From assembly GCA_937911965.1 (NCBI GenBank), contig CALDPL010000051.1:1-11139 (forward strand): 11,139 bases of DNA. The letters are read 5' to 3'. The notes below the pieces were generated by a model. That model worked only from the letters and a program-made list of their open reading frames with translations. It was not told where the DNA came from and searched no databases. Of this stretch, positions 1-7,833 are shown piece after piece (positions within the stretch are counted from its first letter, which is position 1; the number at the start of each line of letters is the position of its first letter). The position numbers were made by a program, and so were the translations under genes. The DNA comes from an uncultured Allomuricauda sp. (GTDB lineage: Bacteria; Bacteroidota; Bacteroidia; Flavobacteriales; Flavobacteriaceae).

Positions 1-1488
1 TCCACCGGGACTGCCGTCCTTGCAGATGTGATTGCCCGCATAGCCTTCCCTTCCGGTCCACCACCAGGTCGCACAGATTGCGGCCGTGTTGTGTTCCATG
101 GCATTGGATTCTTCCTCTACCGTGTAATTGATATGGGTGTGACCGGTGAGCATATGGACCGTTGAAAAGTCCTGTAAACAGGCCAAGAGCTCCGGAGCGT
201 TGTCCAATTTGAGGGAATTCACTTGATTTTTGGCCGCGTCCAAAGATGGATTGCGGTAAATCGGGGTATGGGTGGCCACGACGATAGGGGTACCCTTGTC
301 TTCGATGGCCGCCAAATCCTTTTTCAACCACTCCAATTGCTCGGGGGACAAGCGTTCCCGATAATCCCGGTTTCCGACCGTTCCCTGGGAACCGCCACTG
401 TTCAGATATTCCACATCATCCAAGACCACATAATGCACTTTTCCCAGGTTGAATGAATAGTAGGTTGGTCCAAGGATATTGCGGTACCGCTCCTCGGCCA
501 TACGATCATTGGCCATATAGGGATCGTAATCGTGGTTGCCGATCACATTGAACACCTGGCTGTGCAGCTTGTTCATATAGGGGATATAATCGGAGAGCCC
601 AAAATTATTGCTGTACCAATAAAGGTCCCAGGTCAGATCGCCCAAGGTCAAAACATACACTTTTTTCCCTGCCGCAGTATGGGAATCGATCATGGCGTTC
701 ACATCGGGCAATACCTTGTTTTGGAATTGCTCCAGATCATTGTTGCGGTCTGCCAAATGCCAATCCGCCATGGTCAGGACCACATGTTGATCGTTATCGG
801 CCTCGATCAGGGAGAAGTCGTGCTGTTCCACACTTGAGGCATCCTTGCTGAACCTTTTGAAGAATTGAGGGGCATTGCCATTGGTGGGAACCTCATAATT
901 TCCGGGGATGGAAATGAAAACGGCCCCCGATTTTTTATCCGATGCCAAGTAATAGATTCCATCGGCATCGGTTGTGGTCACTTCATGTCCATCGGAGACC
1001 ACCACCCCGGCAAGACCAAGGCCATTGCAGTATACGATGCCCTTTACGCTCATGCCCTCCTTGTCGGGGATATTCATATCCGTGACCAGGTTCAATTGGA
1101 GCGTCCCCAGGGGCAGGGTTTCACCTCCCCTGGAGAGCACCAAGCGATAGCTGCCCGAGTTGATTTCATCGGGAAGCAGCAGGGAGGCCGAGGCCGGCCC
1201 CACTGCAGCGATGGTGGTCAAAAACTTTATGGTTGCATCCGAAGTGGAAGTCCATTTGATTTGGTCCCCGACCTTAAACCCTTTTCCATTAAAACTGATC
1301 TCACTCCCCGCGGGGACATCGATGGCCGTGGGAAGGGATACCCCCGTGATTCCAAGTCCATTGTTTTCGGGAACTTCAGGGTCTTCGGAACTACAGGACA
1401 TCAGCCCAAAGAGCGGTACGTTCAGGGCACCGATCGAGGCAAGGCCCCCGATGCCCGTTTTCACAAACTTTCTACGCGATTGTTTCAT
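1..1488 (-). CDS. Tat-type lipoprotein, calcineurin-like metallophosphoesterase (3' end cut by window edge)
   Basis: The reading frame is open for 496 codons from ATG 1486-1488 to base 1, with no stop, so the C-terminus lies outside. Seen: a twin-arginine motif SRRKFVK at residues 4-10, then a hydrophobic stretch and lipobox LMSC with the lipid cysteine at 32, followed by acidic residues (SSEDPE). Residues about 47-136 look like a TIG/Ig-like domain and 145-225 like the MetallophosN beta domain. The phosphoesterase core follows: DWH 242-244, GD 283-284, GNHD 317-320, H407 in ATHTP, and GHTH 449-452. These are the metal-binding motifs of the family in the right order. The ATWWWTGREGYAG stretch (473-485) begins the family's C-terminal domain. 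The enzyme should hydrolyse phosphomonoesters or phosphodiesters outside the cytoplasm; the substrate cannot be read from the sequence. It is the last visible gene of the SusC/SusD operon, starting 8 bp after the preceding stop. Confidence 0.9.
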   Translation of the reverse strand, partial: MKQSRRKFVKTGIGGLASIGALNVPLFGLMSCSSEDPEVPENNGLGITGVSLPTAIDVPAGSEISFNGKGFKVGDQIKWTSTSDATIKFLTTIAAVGPASASLLLPDEINSGSYRLVLSRGGETLPLGTLQLNLVTDMNIPDKEGMSVKGIVYCNGLGLAGVVVSDGHEVTTTDADGIYYLASDKKSGAVFISIPGNYEVPTNGNAPQFFKRFSKDASSVEQHDFSLIEADNDQHVVLTMADWHLADRNNDLEQFQNKVLPDVNAMIDSHTAAGKKVYVLTLGDLTWDLYWYSNNFGLSDYIPYMNKLHSQVFNVIGNHDYDPYMANDRMAEERYRNILGPTYYSFNLGKVHYVVLDDVEYLNSGGSQGTVGNRDYRERLSPEQLEWLKKDLAAIEDKGTPIVVATHTPIYRNPSLDAAKNQVNSLKLDNAPELLACLQDFSTVHMLTGHTHINYTVEEESNAMEHNTAAICATWWWTGREGYAGNHICKDGSPGG

Positions 1489-1496
1489 GCAACGGC

Positions 1497-2726
1497 TCAA
1501 TTGATTATTTCCACTTTGATATCGTCCAGGAAGATTCTGTTCTTGCCCTTGCCGACCCCATTGAGGTCAAAGGCACCACCCAAGAACCTGATTTGGGTTT
1601 CCGCGGTTGCCCCGCTGACCTCAAAACTATAGGTGCTGCTTTCGTCCTGCCAAATCAGGGTACAGTCCGGGTCCAAATCGTAATCGGGGAAGTTGCTCAC
1701 TGAAAAGGATGGGACGCTGGCAGTACCGGGGCCGACCACCCCTACGATCAGATTGATATCGTCCTCAGTGCCCCCTGCGGTCTTATAGGGTACGGCCTTA
1801 AAGGTGACCCGTACATCGGTGGGACCCTCAAGTTCGGCCAGGGGAGGGGAAATGAGGTCCCCGCCATAATTGGTCTTGCCCAATTTCACAAATCCGGGAC
1901 GTGCATAGACCACCTTTTGGTTGCTGGAAGCCGTATTTTCGGTACTGTTCCAACCCCTTGCCATTTCCTCTTCGGTCCAACTGTCCATCCTGGTCTCCCC
2001 TGAGGTGGTATAGAAGATGGTACTTCCATAGGTCAACCAGGAAAAATCTTCCTCCAGGATGACATTTCCGGCGGACTGCACGATTTCGACCTGCTGGCTC
2101 AGCCCATTCTCGGGGGACTCAATGGTCAGAATAGTGCTCCGTTGCAGTCCTGTATTTTTTTCAAGGCTCAAAACCAGGGAAGTTTCCGTTTGTTCCCCCG
2201 CTGTGATCCAGGGGTCGCCCTCTAGGACATAGGTCCATTCCACATTGGTCTGCAGGGCCACATTGACAGTACCCCCTGCGGACGGGGCCGATATCCCCTT
2301 GTCCCCATCGACGATTACGATGTAGGGGACGTTGGCCTGCTGCTCGACTCGAAAAAGTACGGGCTGTTCCTCCCCGTTGACCACAAAGGCAAAGGTGGCC
2401 TCACGACCATTAAAGGTTTCATTGGGCTGAACGATAAAACTGAACAGCCCATCCTTGTTCCCACGGTCGGGGAAGGCCCGGACCCATTCGGGTTCTCCCT
2501 GGGGGACAATGGTCCAATCCGCATTGGATCGTACGGTGTATTTTTGGCTGATGCCCTCCACACTCACCATAAGGGAGGTAGGTTCCCCCTCAATGGCAAA
2601 ATAAGGGTCCCCAATAATTTCATCCCCTGAATCATCATCGCAGGAAACCGCGACAAAGCTGAAGACGATCAAGGCCCAAAATACCTTTGGGAACAATTTG
2701 GTTGCTGAAATTCCTTTGTTGTACAT
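1497..2726 (-). CDS. surface lipoprotein with two BACON domains and a C-terminal beta-rich domain
   Basis: This 409-residue protein has a lipoprotein signal peptide ending in AVSC, with the cysteine at 29, followed by a run of aspartates (DDDSGDE) resembling the Bacteroidota surface-export signal. Residues about 42-130 and 133-219 are two tandem BACON-like repeats, each with the typical 'N-x-x-W-T' strand (NADWT 68-72, NVEWT 161-165) and a closing 'VEQQA' or 'IVQSAG' strand. BACON domains are Ig-like beta folds common in surface glycan-binding and mucin- or polysaccharide-targeting proteins of this phylum. Residues 221-409 are a separate beta-rich region starting at ILEEDF and ending in FLDDIKVEI, like the non-catalytic beta-sandwich modules on such lipoproteins; no catalytic motif is visible. 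Its place after SusD suggests a SusE/F-like accessory ligand-binding role (inference). It starts 42 bp after the susD stop and ends 8 bp before the phosphoesterase start. Confidence 0.85.
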   Translation of the reverse strand: MYNKGISATKLFPKVFWALIVFSFVAVSCDDDSGDEIIGDPYFAIEGEPTSLMVSVEGISQKYTVRSNADWTIVPQGEPEWVRAFPDRGNKDGLFSFIVQPNETFNGREATFAFVVNGEEQPVLFRVEQQANVPYIVIVDGDKGISAPSAGGTVNVALQTNVEWTYVLEGDPWITAGEQTETSLVLSLEKNTGLQRSTILTIESPENGLSQQVEIVQSAGNVILEEDFSWLTYGSTIFYTTSGETRMDSWTEEEMARGWNSTENTASSNQKVVYARPGFVKLGKTNYGGDLISPPLAELEGPTDVRVTFKAVPYKTAGGTEDDINLIVGVVGPGTASVPSFSVSNFPDYDLDPDCTLIWQDESSTYSFEVSGATAETQIRFLGGAFDLNGVGKGKNRIFLDDIKVEIIN

Positions 2727-2768
2727 AATCTTGTGATTTATATCGTATTGATTGGTTTGGGCTTCGTT

Positions 2769-4334
2769 CTATTCAATGGCTTCCTTGCTCCACCAAACAG
2801 GGGTTTTCATATTGTTGTCCCCACCCATGCGGCTCATGGCCTCTTGGGCGTTTTCCCCATTGGTCGCCATGGTCGTGTTGGGATAGGCAAAACGGGTGGG
2901 CAGTATAAAGTCATTGTATATGGCCCCATCCCCAATGACAAGTTCGGGGTAGCCGGTACGCCTGTATTCGTGATAGGCCTCCATTCCTACCCAGAACAGG
3001 GCCAGGAACTTTTGGTTCGCTATCAATTCCTCCTTATTGGTGGCCGTGTCCCATGAAGCCAGGTCCGAGGCCAAAAAGGCCGTAATGTCCCCTGGCTCTA
3101 TGGTCACGGGTATTTCGCTGTATTGTCCAAATGGGGCCCATTTTTCAATGGATGCCGTGACCGCGGTTTCATAATGGGTCCGGGCCACGGATTCCCCGCC
3201 AGGGATCAATCCCTTTAGGGCCGCTTCCGCAAGGATGAATTCCACTTCGGCGTAATCCATAAAAAAACCGGGAGCATCCGCACGGCAGAAAACGGCGGCA
3301 TTGAGCCAGGAAGTTCCACGGTCCGCCTCACTTTGTTGGGATTCGGTACAACCTGCAATGGTCCCTTTCCAGACCCGGTCCTCAACCAGGCCGGTATTGG
3401 GATTCTTCTTTCCAATGATGGGCAATCTTGGGTCCTCAAAAATCTGATCTCCACTGCTGTTGGTGAGCACAGTCATTTTTATGAGCTGTTCGGTCAACTT
3501 TCTTCCGGAACTGGTAAAGCCCCCTTCATTGGTGTTGGCAAATTCGCTTCTGTAGGGATCGTTCCCTGAAAAGACCACGGTGGCATTGTCTGCATTGGAG
3601 GTGAAAATGGGATACTTGCCTGGATTGTTGATGATTTCGGTCATTTTTGCCCCTGAATTCATCGAACTTCTACCACTGACCCTGGTCAGCAAACGCAGAT
3701 ACAGGGAATTGTTGAATTTTTGCCATTTCTCCATGGAACCTCCATACATTCCATCCAAAGCGGGTTTTATAAAGGTCGGCTTGGTGGCATATAGGGCGTT
3801 GGCGGCTTCCAGGTCGGCAAACATAAGCCGGTACACCTCTTCCTGGGAATCGAATTTTGGTTTTATGATCCCTTCATCCGAAAGTGCCAAAAAGGCCTCG
3901 GAATAGGGGATGTCCCCAAACATATCCGTAAGGTTGGACAGGTAAAGGACCTTTAAGGTCGTGGCGATGGCCACCAGGGAGGGATCGTCCTGCTCTATGC
4001 TCAAATCACGCATATGAAGGGCGTTATTGGCGTATCGGGCATAGAAGTTCCATACGCTCTGCCAGTTGGCATCACTGATAAAGTATCGGTGCTCCTGCCG
4101 GGTGGTACCTCCGGTGAATGCCGTGAACTGAATGAGTTCATTGTTCCAGAACCAGCTGTAGTTCTGCCAGGCGTTGGCCCCGTTGTACAATAGGGGCTCA
4201 AACATTCCACTGGCCTGTATATCCCCAACGATGGTTCTGTTGGGGTCCGTATTGGTCTCCTCAAAATTGTCGGTACACGCCCATGCGCTTACCAAGACTC
4301 CTAATAGTATTGCTGTTTTTTTCAACGTTTTCAT
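2769..4334 (-). CDS. SusD/RagB-like surface lipoprotein, SusD-like_2 type
   Basis: This 521-residue protein has a short signal peptide with lipobox AWAC, the cysteine at 20. The following TDNFE closely matches the surface-export signal described for Flavobacterium (SDDFE-like), so the protein is expected on the outer face of the outer membrane. The early 'FEETNTDPN' (24-32) and the C-terminal 'PTRFAYPN ... MGGD ... WW' pattern are characteristic of the SusD-like_2 (PF12771) branch rather than classical SusD. The middle is mostly helical, as expected for the TPR-based SusD fold. SusD proteins form a lid on their SusC transporter and capture the ligand. The start ATG lies 9 bp after the susC stop, the usual tight pairing, so the two are co-transcribed. 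The ligand cannot be predicted; this branch is less well characterised than starch-type SusD. Confidence 0.93.
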   Translation of the reverse strand: MKTLKKTAILLGVLVSAWACTDNFEETNTDPNRTIVGDIQASGMFEPLLYNGANAWQNYSWFWNNELIQFTAFTGGTTRQEHRYFISDANWQSVWNFYARYANNALHMRDLSIEQDDPSLVAIATTLKVLYLSNLTDMFGDIPYSEAFLALSDEGIIKPKFDSQEEVYRLMFADLEAANALYATKPTFIKPALDGMYGGSMEKWQKFNNSLYLRLLTRVSGRSSMNSGAKMTEIINNPGKYPIFTSNADNATVVFSGNDPYRSEFANTNEGGFTSSGRKLTEQLIKMTVLTNSSGDQIFEDPRLPIIGKKNPNTGLVEDRVWKGTIAGCTESQQSEADRGTSWLNAAVFCRADAPGFFMDYAEVEFILAEAALKGLIPGGESVARTHYETAVTASIEKWAPFGQYSEIPVTIEPGDITAFLASDLASWDTATNKEELIANQKFLALFWVGMEAYHEYRRTGYPELVIGDGAIYNDFILPTRFAYPNTTMATNGENAQEAMSRMGGDNNMKTPVWWSKEAIE

Positions 4335-4343
4335 GGGTTGTGT

Positions 4344-7300
4344 TTAGAATGATACTTTAACATTTAGACCGTAAGTACGTGTCATGGGAAAGGTCATGGA
4401 TTCAATACCTGACATGATGTTGGAACCATTGAGCATTCCCGTTTCCGGATCGTATTGGGGGAAATCCGTCAAGGTGAACACATTGGTGGCAAATACCCCA
4501 AAACTCATATCCTGGAATACACCTGTTTTTTCAAGTATTTTTTTGGGAAGTTGGTAATCCAATCTCAATTCCCTTAATTTCAGAAAGTCTGTACTGAAGG
4601 TGTTCATCTCGGTATTGTTCCTGTTCCAAATATAGGCATTGTAATAGGTCTGGATGTTTTCGGTAACGGTGTTGTTCTTGGTATAGCTTAGGCTTCCGTC
4701 GGGGTTTTCCACCACATTGACCCCGGGGTGCACCAGACCATCATATCGACCTTCCAGGGAGTTTTTGAGTTTGCCTTGATAGGACAGCGCAAAATTGGTC
4801 ACCGAAAAGGCGTTTCCTCCCATTTGGGCCGAAAAAGAGGCCGTAAGGGATAGATTCTTGTACCGGAAACGTTGGGTCATTCCACCCCTCCAGTCGGGAT
4901 TGACCTGGGCGATCCGACGATCTGGGGACTCATCCAATACGGGATAGCCCTGGGCGTTGACGATGTGCATGCCCGAGGCATCCACTGTATTTCCATTTTC
5001 ATCCAAATAGGTGGCTCCCTCCGGTGCCCTTTGGAACCCACGCCCGTATATATGGTGCATTTCCTCCCCGATATAGGAATAGATGTAGGTCCTGCCCCCT
5101 ATGGTCGTACCCATGTCCGTCTGTAGGGGCTCGTCCGGATTCCATCCTTCCTGCAAGCTTACCAGGGTGTTGTCGTTCATGGACCAGTTGGCATCAAAGG
5201 ACCATTCAAAATCCGCGGTCCGTACCGGAACAAAACCGGCAGCGATCTCAATGCCCTCATTGGTGATCTCACCGGCGTTGATGATTCTACCCGTGGCCCC
5301 TGTGATCTGGTCCACGTTGACCGAAACAATCTGATCGGTGGTGGAGGAGAAATATTTGGTGATATCGAACCAGAGGCGGTTTTTGAAAAACTTGGCTTCA
5401 AGACCCACTTCCCAGCTCTCGATGTTCTCGGGACGGATCAAAGGATTTCTGATCGTTCCGGGAAGGACATAACCTCCGGGGAAGGAAGTGCTGCTATAGG
5501 GTTGGGAGAGGGAATACGCCCCTGTGTCATTTCCAACATTGGCCCAAGAAAAGCGCAGTTTGGTAAAATCGATCCAGGAAATGTTGGTTTGAAAGTCGAA
5601 CACCTGGTCCAAGAGTACGCTTGCGGCCACCGAAGGGTAGAAATAGGACCAATTGCCCCGGGCCAAGGTGCTGGACCAATCGTTTCGCAGGGTGACATCC
5701 ACATAATAGGTGTCATCCCAGCCCATGGAGGCCATGCCGTAGAGGCTGTTGACAATCTTTTTGCTCCTGTAATGGTAATTCTCAGGATTGACCCCGGTGG
5801 GCAGGTTATCGGTATGGTAGATTCCCTCTTCACCCAATTGATCCAGGGTGATCCTGTTGTTGTAGTATTCGTTCACACGGTTGTTGCCTCCGACGAAGGT
5901 GGTAAAACTGAACCTTCCATCGGCCCAATCGTTGTTTTCGTACCTCAACATAAAGTCGTTGTTGTTCTCCATATAACGCACGGTCTGTTCCCGATAAAAA
6001 CCGTTCTGGTAGTCCGTGGTATAGAAGGGGCGCTGTTGGGTCCTGAATTCCGTGGACCAATCCAGGCCGGATCGAAGATCCAGTGAAAGCCCCGGGGCAA
6101 GATCAAAGGTCAGGCCAATGTTTCCGAATACCCGGTTTTTGTCATGGCCGCTCAAGGCTTCATAAAGGGTACGGTATGGGTTGTATCCGTTGGTCGAGGG
6201 ATAGACCAACCCCTGTCCGTTGGCCCCTTGGGAGGACCAGTTCACATAATTGTACCTCCCTTCGAAATATTCCTGTTTCCAATCCTCTATACTGTTGGTG
6301 TTGAATCCCCAGACCAGGGCGTACATGGGGTTGGATTCATCATAGCCCCCGCTGGGCATGTTATCACTTTTTTTCCGGTAGTAGTTTACCTTGGAGTTCA
6401 AGGAAATCCAATCGTTCAGGGGCGTTGTAAGTGCCAGGGAAACGGATTGACGGTTAAAGCCCGTATTGGGCATGATCCAATCATTTTTATAGTCGGTAAA
6501 TGAAAGTCGGGTGGAGGTTCCCTCCCCATTGTTTCCGTTGATACTCACGGTATTTGTGGTCGTGATCCCCGTACGGAACAAACCGGTGTACCAATCATCT
6601 TGATAGACCCAGGGCATTTTGGTAAAGGTACCCGTTTCCCAATTCTTGGAAGCATATTGGTACCGAAGGGTGTTGGGATCAAAGCGTTCCCCAAAGGAAT
6701 ATCTGGAATAGTGTCGGTTGACAGCCACTCCGTCGGGAGCCATTTCCTCGGTCAAATCCCAAAGGGAAAAGGGTTGATTGCCCATGTCGGATCCACTACC
6801 GTACTGCGTTTGAAAATCCGGAAAATATCCAGCTTTTTCAAAGCTTACCGTGGAATTGATCGTTATTCCCAGGCCCCTGCTCCGTTTTCCTGATTTGGTG
6901 GTGATCATAATGGCCCCGTTGGCGGCACGGGATCCGTATAGGGCCGCGGCCGAGGGTCCCTTGAGCACGGAAATCGATTCGATGTCCTCGGGGTTGATGT
7001 CACTCAGGCCATCCCCGTAATCCACGGGGGCATCCCCTTGGGCGTAGTTACTTACGGCCTTGGTGGCTGTCATTCCAGAGCTTATGGGCACACCGTCCAC
7101 CACGATCAGCGCCTCGTTCCCTCCGTAGTTCAGGGACTGGTCGCCTCTCAGGGTTACACGGATGGAGCCACTGGGGCCGGTTCCCGCTTGGGCAAAAAAG
7201 AGGCCGGGCACTTTTCCTGACATACTGTTCATCCAGTTGCCCGAAACCGATTTTGTGATTTCCTCCCCTTCCACTTTGGCAACGGCATATCCCAGGGACT

Positions 7301-7646
7301 TTTCCTCACGGGATATGTTCAGGGCGGTGACCACCACTTCGTCGAGTTGGCTTGCATCCTCTTCCAGTACAATATTCTGATGGCTGCCCACATTGGCCCT
7401 TATATAAGCGGTCCTGAACCCAACAAAGGAAACCTCCAGGGTGACCTGGTCTTGGGTGGGAACAAGGCTGAAGGCACCGTCAAAATCCGATACAACTCCG
7501 TTTGTCGTACCCTGTTCCACAATGGACGCCCCGGGCAGGGGGGATCCCTCCTGGTCGGTGATCATACCTTTAATGGTATTCTGCTGCGCCCATACGCCAA
7601 TGGGTAGCAGACAACACAAGATTAAATAAAGTGAACTTTTTTTCAT
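4344..7646 (-). CDS. SusC/RagA-family TonB-dependent outer-membrane transporter
   Basis: This 1100-residue protein has a Sec signal peptide (1-20, ending VWA|QQ). A carboxypeptidase-regulatory-like domain at about 25-98 precedes the TonB-box-like EVVVTALN (103-110). The SusC family hallmark SLGYAVAKV follows (117-125), and then the plug domain (about 130-253) with 'LRGDQSLN', 'IVVDGVPI' and 'LYGSRAANGAIMITTKSG'. The remainder is the large beta-barrel, ending in a terminal aromatic residue (VKVSF), which is typical of barrel-assembly signals. It imports a substrate delivered by the SusD lid, powered by TonB-ExbBD. There is no N-terminal STN signalling domain, so it is unlikely to signal to an anti-sigma factor. 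It is the first gene of the leftward operon. The start ATG 7644-7646 has an AGGA five bases upstream (7652-7655), a better Shine-Dalgarno match than its neighbours have. Substrate unknown. Confidence 0.95.
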   Translation of the reverse strand: MKKSSLYLILCCLLPIGVWAQQNTIKGMITDQEGSPLPGASIVEQGTTNGVVSDFDGAFSLVPTQDQVTLEVSFVGFRTAYIRANVGSHQNIVLEEDASQLDEVVVTALNISREEKSLGYAVAKVEGEEITKSVSGNWMNSMSGKVPGLFFAQAGTGPSGSIRVTLRGDQSLNYGGNEALIVVDGVPISSGMTATKAVSNYAQGDAPVDYGDGLSDINPEDIESISVLKGPSAAALYGSRAANGAIMITTKSGKRSRGLGITINSTVSFEKAGYFPDFQTQYGSGSDMGNQPFSLWDLTEEMAPDGVAVNRHYSRYSFGERFDPNTLRYQYASKNWETGTFTKMPWVYQDDWYTGLFRTGITTTNTVSINGNNGEGTSTRLSFTDYKNDWIMPNTGFNRQSVSLALTTPLNDWISLNSKVNYYRKKSDNMPSGGYDESNPMYALVWGFNTNSIEDWKQEYFEGRYNYVNWSSQGANGQGLVYPSTNGYNPYRTLYEALSGHDKNRVFGNIGLTFDLAPGLSLDLRSGLDWSTEFRTQQRPFYTTDYQNGFYREQTVRYMENNNDFMLRYENNDWADGRFSFTTFVGGNNRVNEYYNNRITLDQLGEEGIYHTDNLPTGVNPENYHYRSKKIVNSLYGMASMGWDDTYYVDVTLRNDWSSTLARGNWSYFYPSVAASVLLDQVFDFQTNISWIDFTKLRFSWANVGNDTGAYSLSQPYSSTSFPGGYVLPGTIRNPLIRPENIESWEVGLEAKFFKNRLWFDITKYFSSTTDQIVSVNVDQITGATGRIINAGEITNEGIEIAAGFVPVRTADFEWSFDANWSMNDNTLVSLQEGWNPDEPLQTDMGTTIGGRTYIYSYIGEEMHHIYGRGFQRAPEGATYLDENGNTVDASGMHIVNAQGYPVLDESPDRRIAQVNPDWRGGMTQRFRYKNLSLTASFSAQMGGNAFSVTNFALSYQGKLKNSLEGRYDGLVHPGVNVVENPDGSLSYTKNNTVTENIQTYYNAYIWNRNNTEMNTFSTDFLKLRELRLDYQLPKKILEKTGVFQDMSFGVFATNVFTLTDFPQYDPETGMLNGSNIMSGIESMTFPMTRTYGLNVKVSF

Positions 7647-7651
7647 TGGAT

Positions 7652-7655
7652 TCCT
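7652..7655 (-). promoter_or_regulatory. Shine-Dalgarno-like AGGA before susC
   Basis: On the minus strand AGGA precedes the ATG at 7646-7644 with a five-base spacer. Bacteroidota often lack a useful Shine-Dalgarno sequence, so this supports the chosen start but may not be essential to it. Confidence 0.45.
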
Positions 7656-7694
7656 AAAATTTAAAATTCATGGTTGGACATTATTGCTTTATGG

Positions 7695-7702
7695 CAAAAT
7701 TA
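7695..7702 (-). promoter_or_regulatory. candidate -7 promoter element (TAATTTTG) for the susC operon
   Basis: Read on the minus strand, 7702-7695 is TAATTTTG, an exact match to the Bacteroidota -7 consensus TAnnTTTG. Transcription would start near 7688-7690, giving a leader of about 40 bases. TTTG copies that could be the -33 element lie upstream with spacers of 16 bases (7722-7719) and 26 bases (7732-7729). Neither is at the usual spacing of about 19-21, so the upstream element is uncertain. Confidence 0.5.
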
Positions 7703-7764
7703 ATATTAACGAAAGTAACAAATAAAAACAAAAACAAATAATGATTCGGCAATTATATTGATTT

Positions 7765-7772
7765 TATCTTTG
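7765..7772 (+). promoter_or_regulatory. candidate -7 promoter element (TATCTTTG) upstream of glpD
   Basis: This is an exact match to TAnnTTTG. It would place the transcript start near 7777, with a leader of about 57 bases. No TTTG is present at the expected -33 position, so this is one of two competing candidates. Confidence 0.35.
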
Positions 7773-7802
7773 CTTTATGCTACCACAGCATTAAATTTAA
7801 GT

Positions 7803-7810
7803 TATATTTG
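7803..7810 (+). promoter_or_regulatory. candidate -7 promoter element (TATATTTG) close to glpD
   Basis: This is an exact match to TAnnTTTG. It would give a start near 7814-7816 and a short leader of about 20 bases before the ATG at 7834. It sits three bases after a perfect AT palindrome (7791-7800). No -33 TTTG is visible at the normal distance. Confidence 0.4.
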
Positions 7811-7833
7811 TTTCTATATATTTCTAATTATAC

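Larger units (their letters stand above)
7647..7833. promoter_or_regulatory. divergent intergenic control region between the Sus-like and glp operons
   Basis: This is the only substantial non-coding stretch in the window. It is strongly AT-rich compared with both flanking genes. It must hold the promoters of both outward-reading operons. It contains TAnnTTTG elements in both orientations (7702-7695 minus; 7765-7772 and 7803-7810 plus). Two perfect 10-bp palindromes are present: TTAATATTAA at 7700-7709, overlapping the susC -7 element, and TTAAATTTAA at 7791-7800, just upstream of a glpD -7 element. Such AT-only palindromes can arise by chance, so they are only candidate operators. I see no riboswitch, tRNA or clear terminator. 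Confidence 0.75.

Noticed and set aside
865..1632. Long plus-strand open frame of 255 codons opposite the phosphoesterase gene
   Set aside because: It lies antisense to a gene with clear metallophosphoesterase motifs, crosses a gene boundary and shows no recognisable domain. It is a by-product of the even-GC codon usage.
2727..2768. Possible terminator or separate promoter between the SusD-like and BACON genes
   Set aside because: The 42-bp gap contains no stable hairpin followed by a T-run on the minus strand, so I treat the genes as co-transcribed.
5502..6086. Plus-strand open frame of 194 codons inside the SusC gene
   Set aside because: The sense strand encodes the conserved SusC barrel. 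The antisense product is rich in G, V and I and has no domain or start context.
7647..7833. Possible Pho box, riboswitch or CRISPR-like repeats in the intergenic region
   Set aside because: I found no tandem repeats matching a Pho box, no conserved structured leader and no regularly spaced repeats, only A-rich runs and short palindromes.
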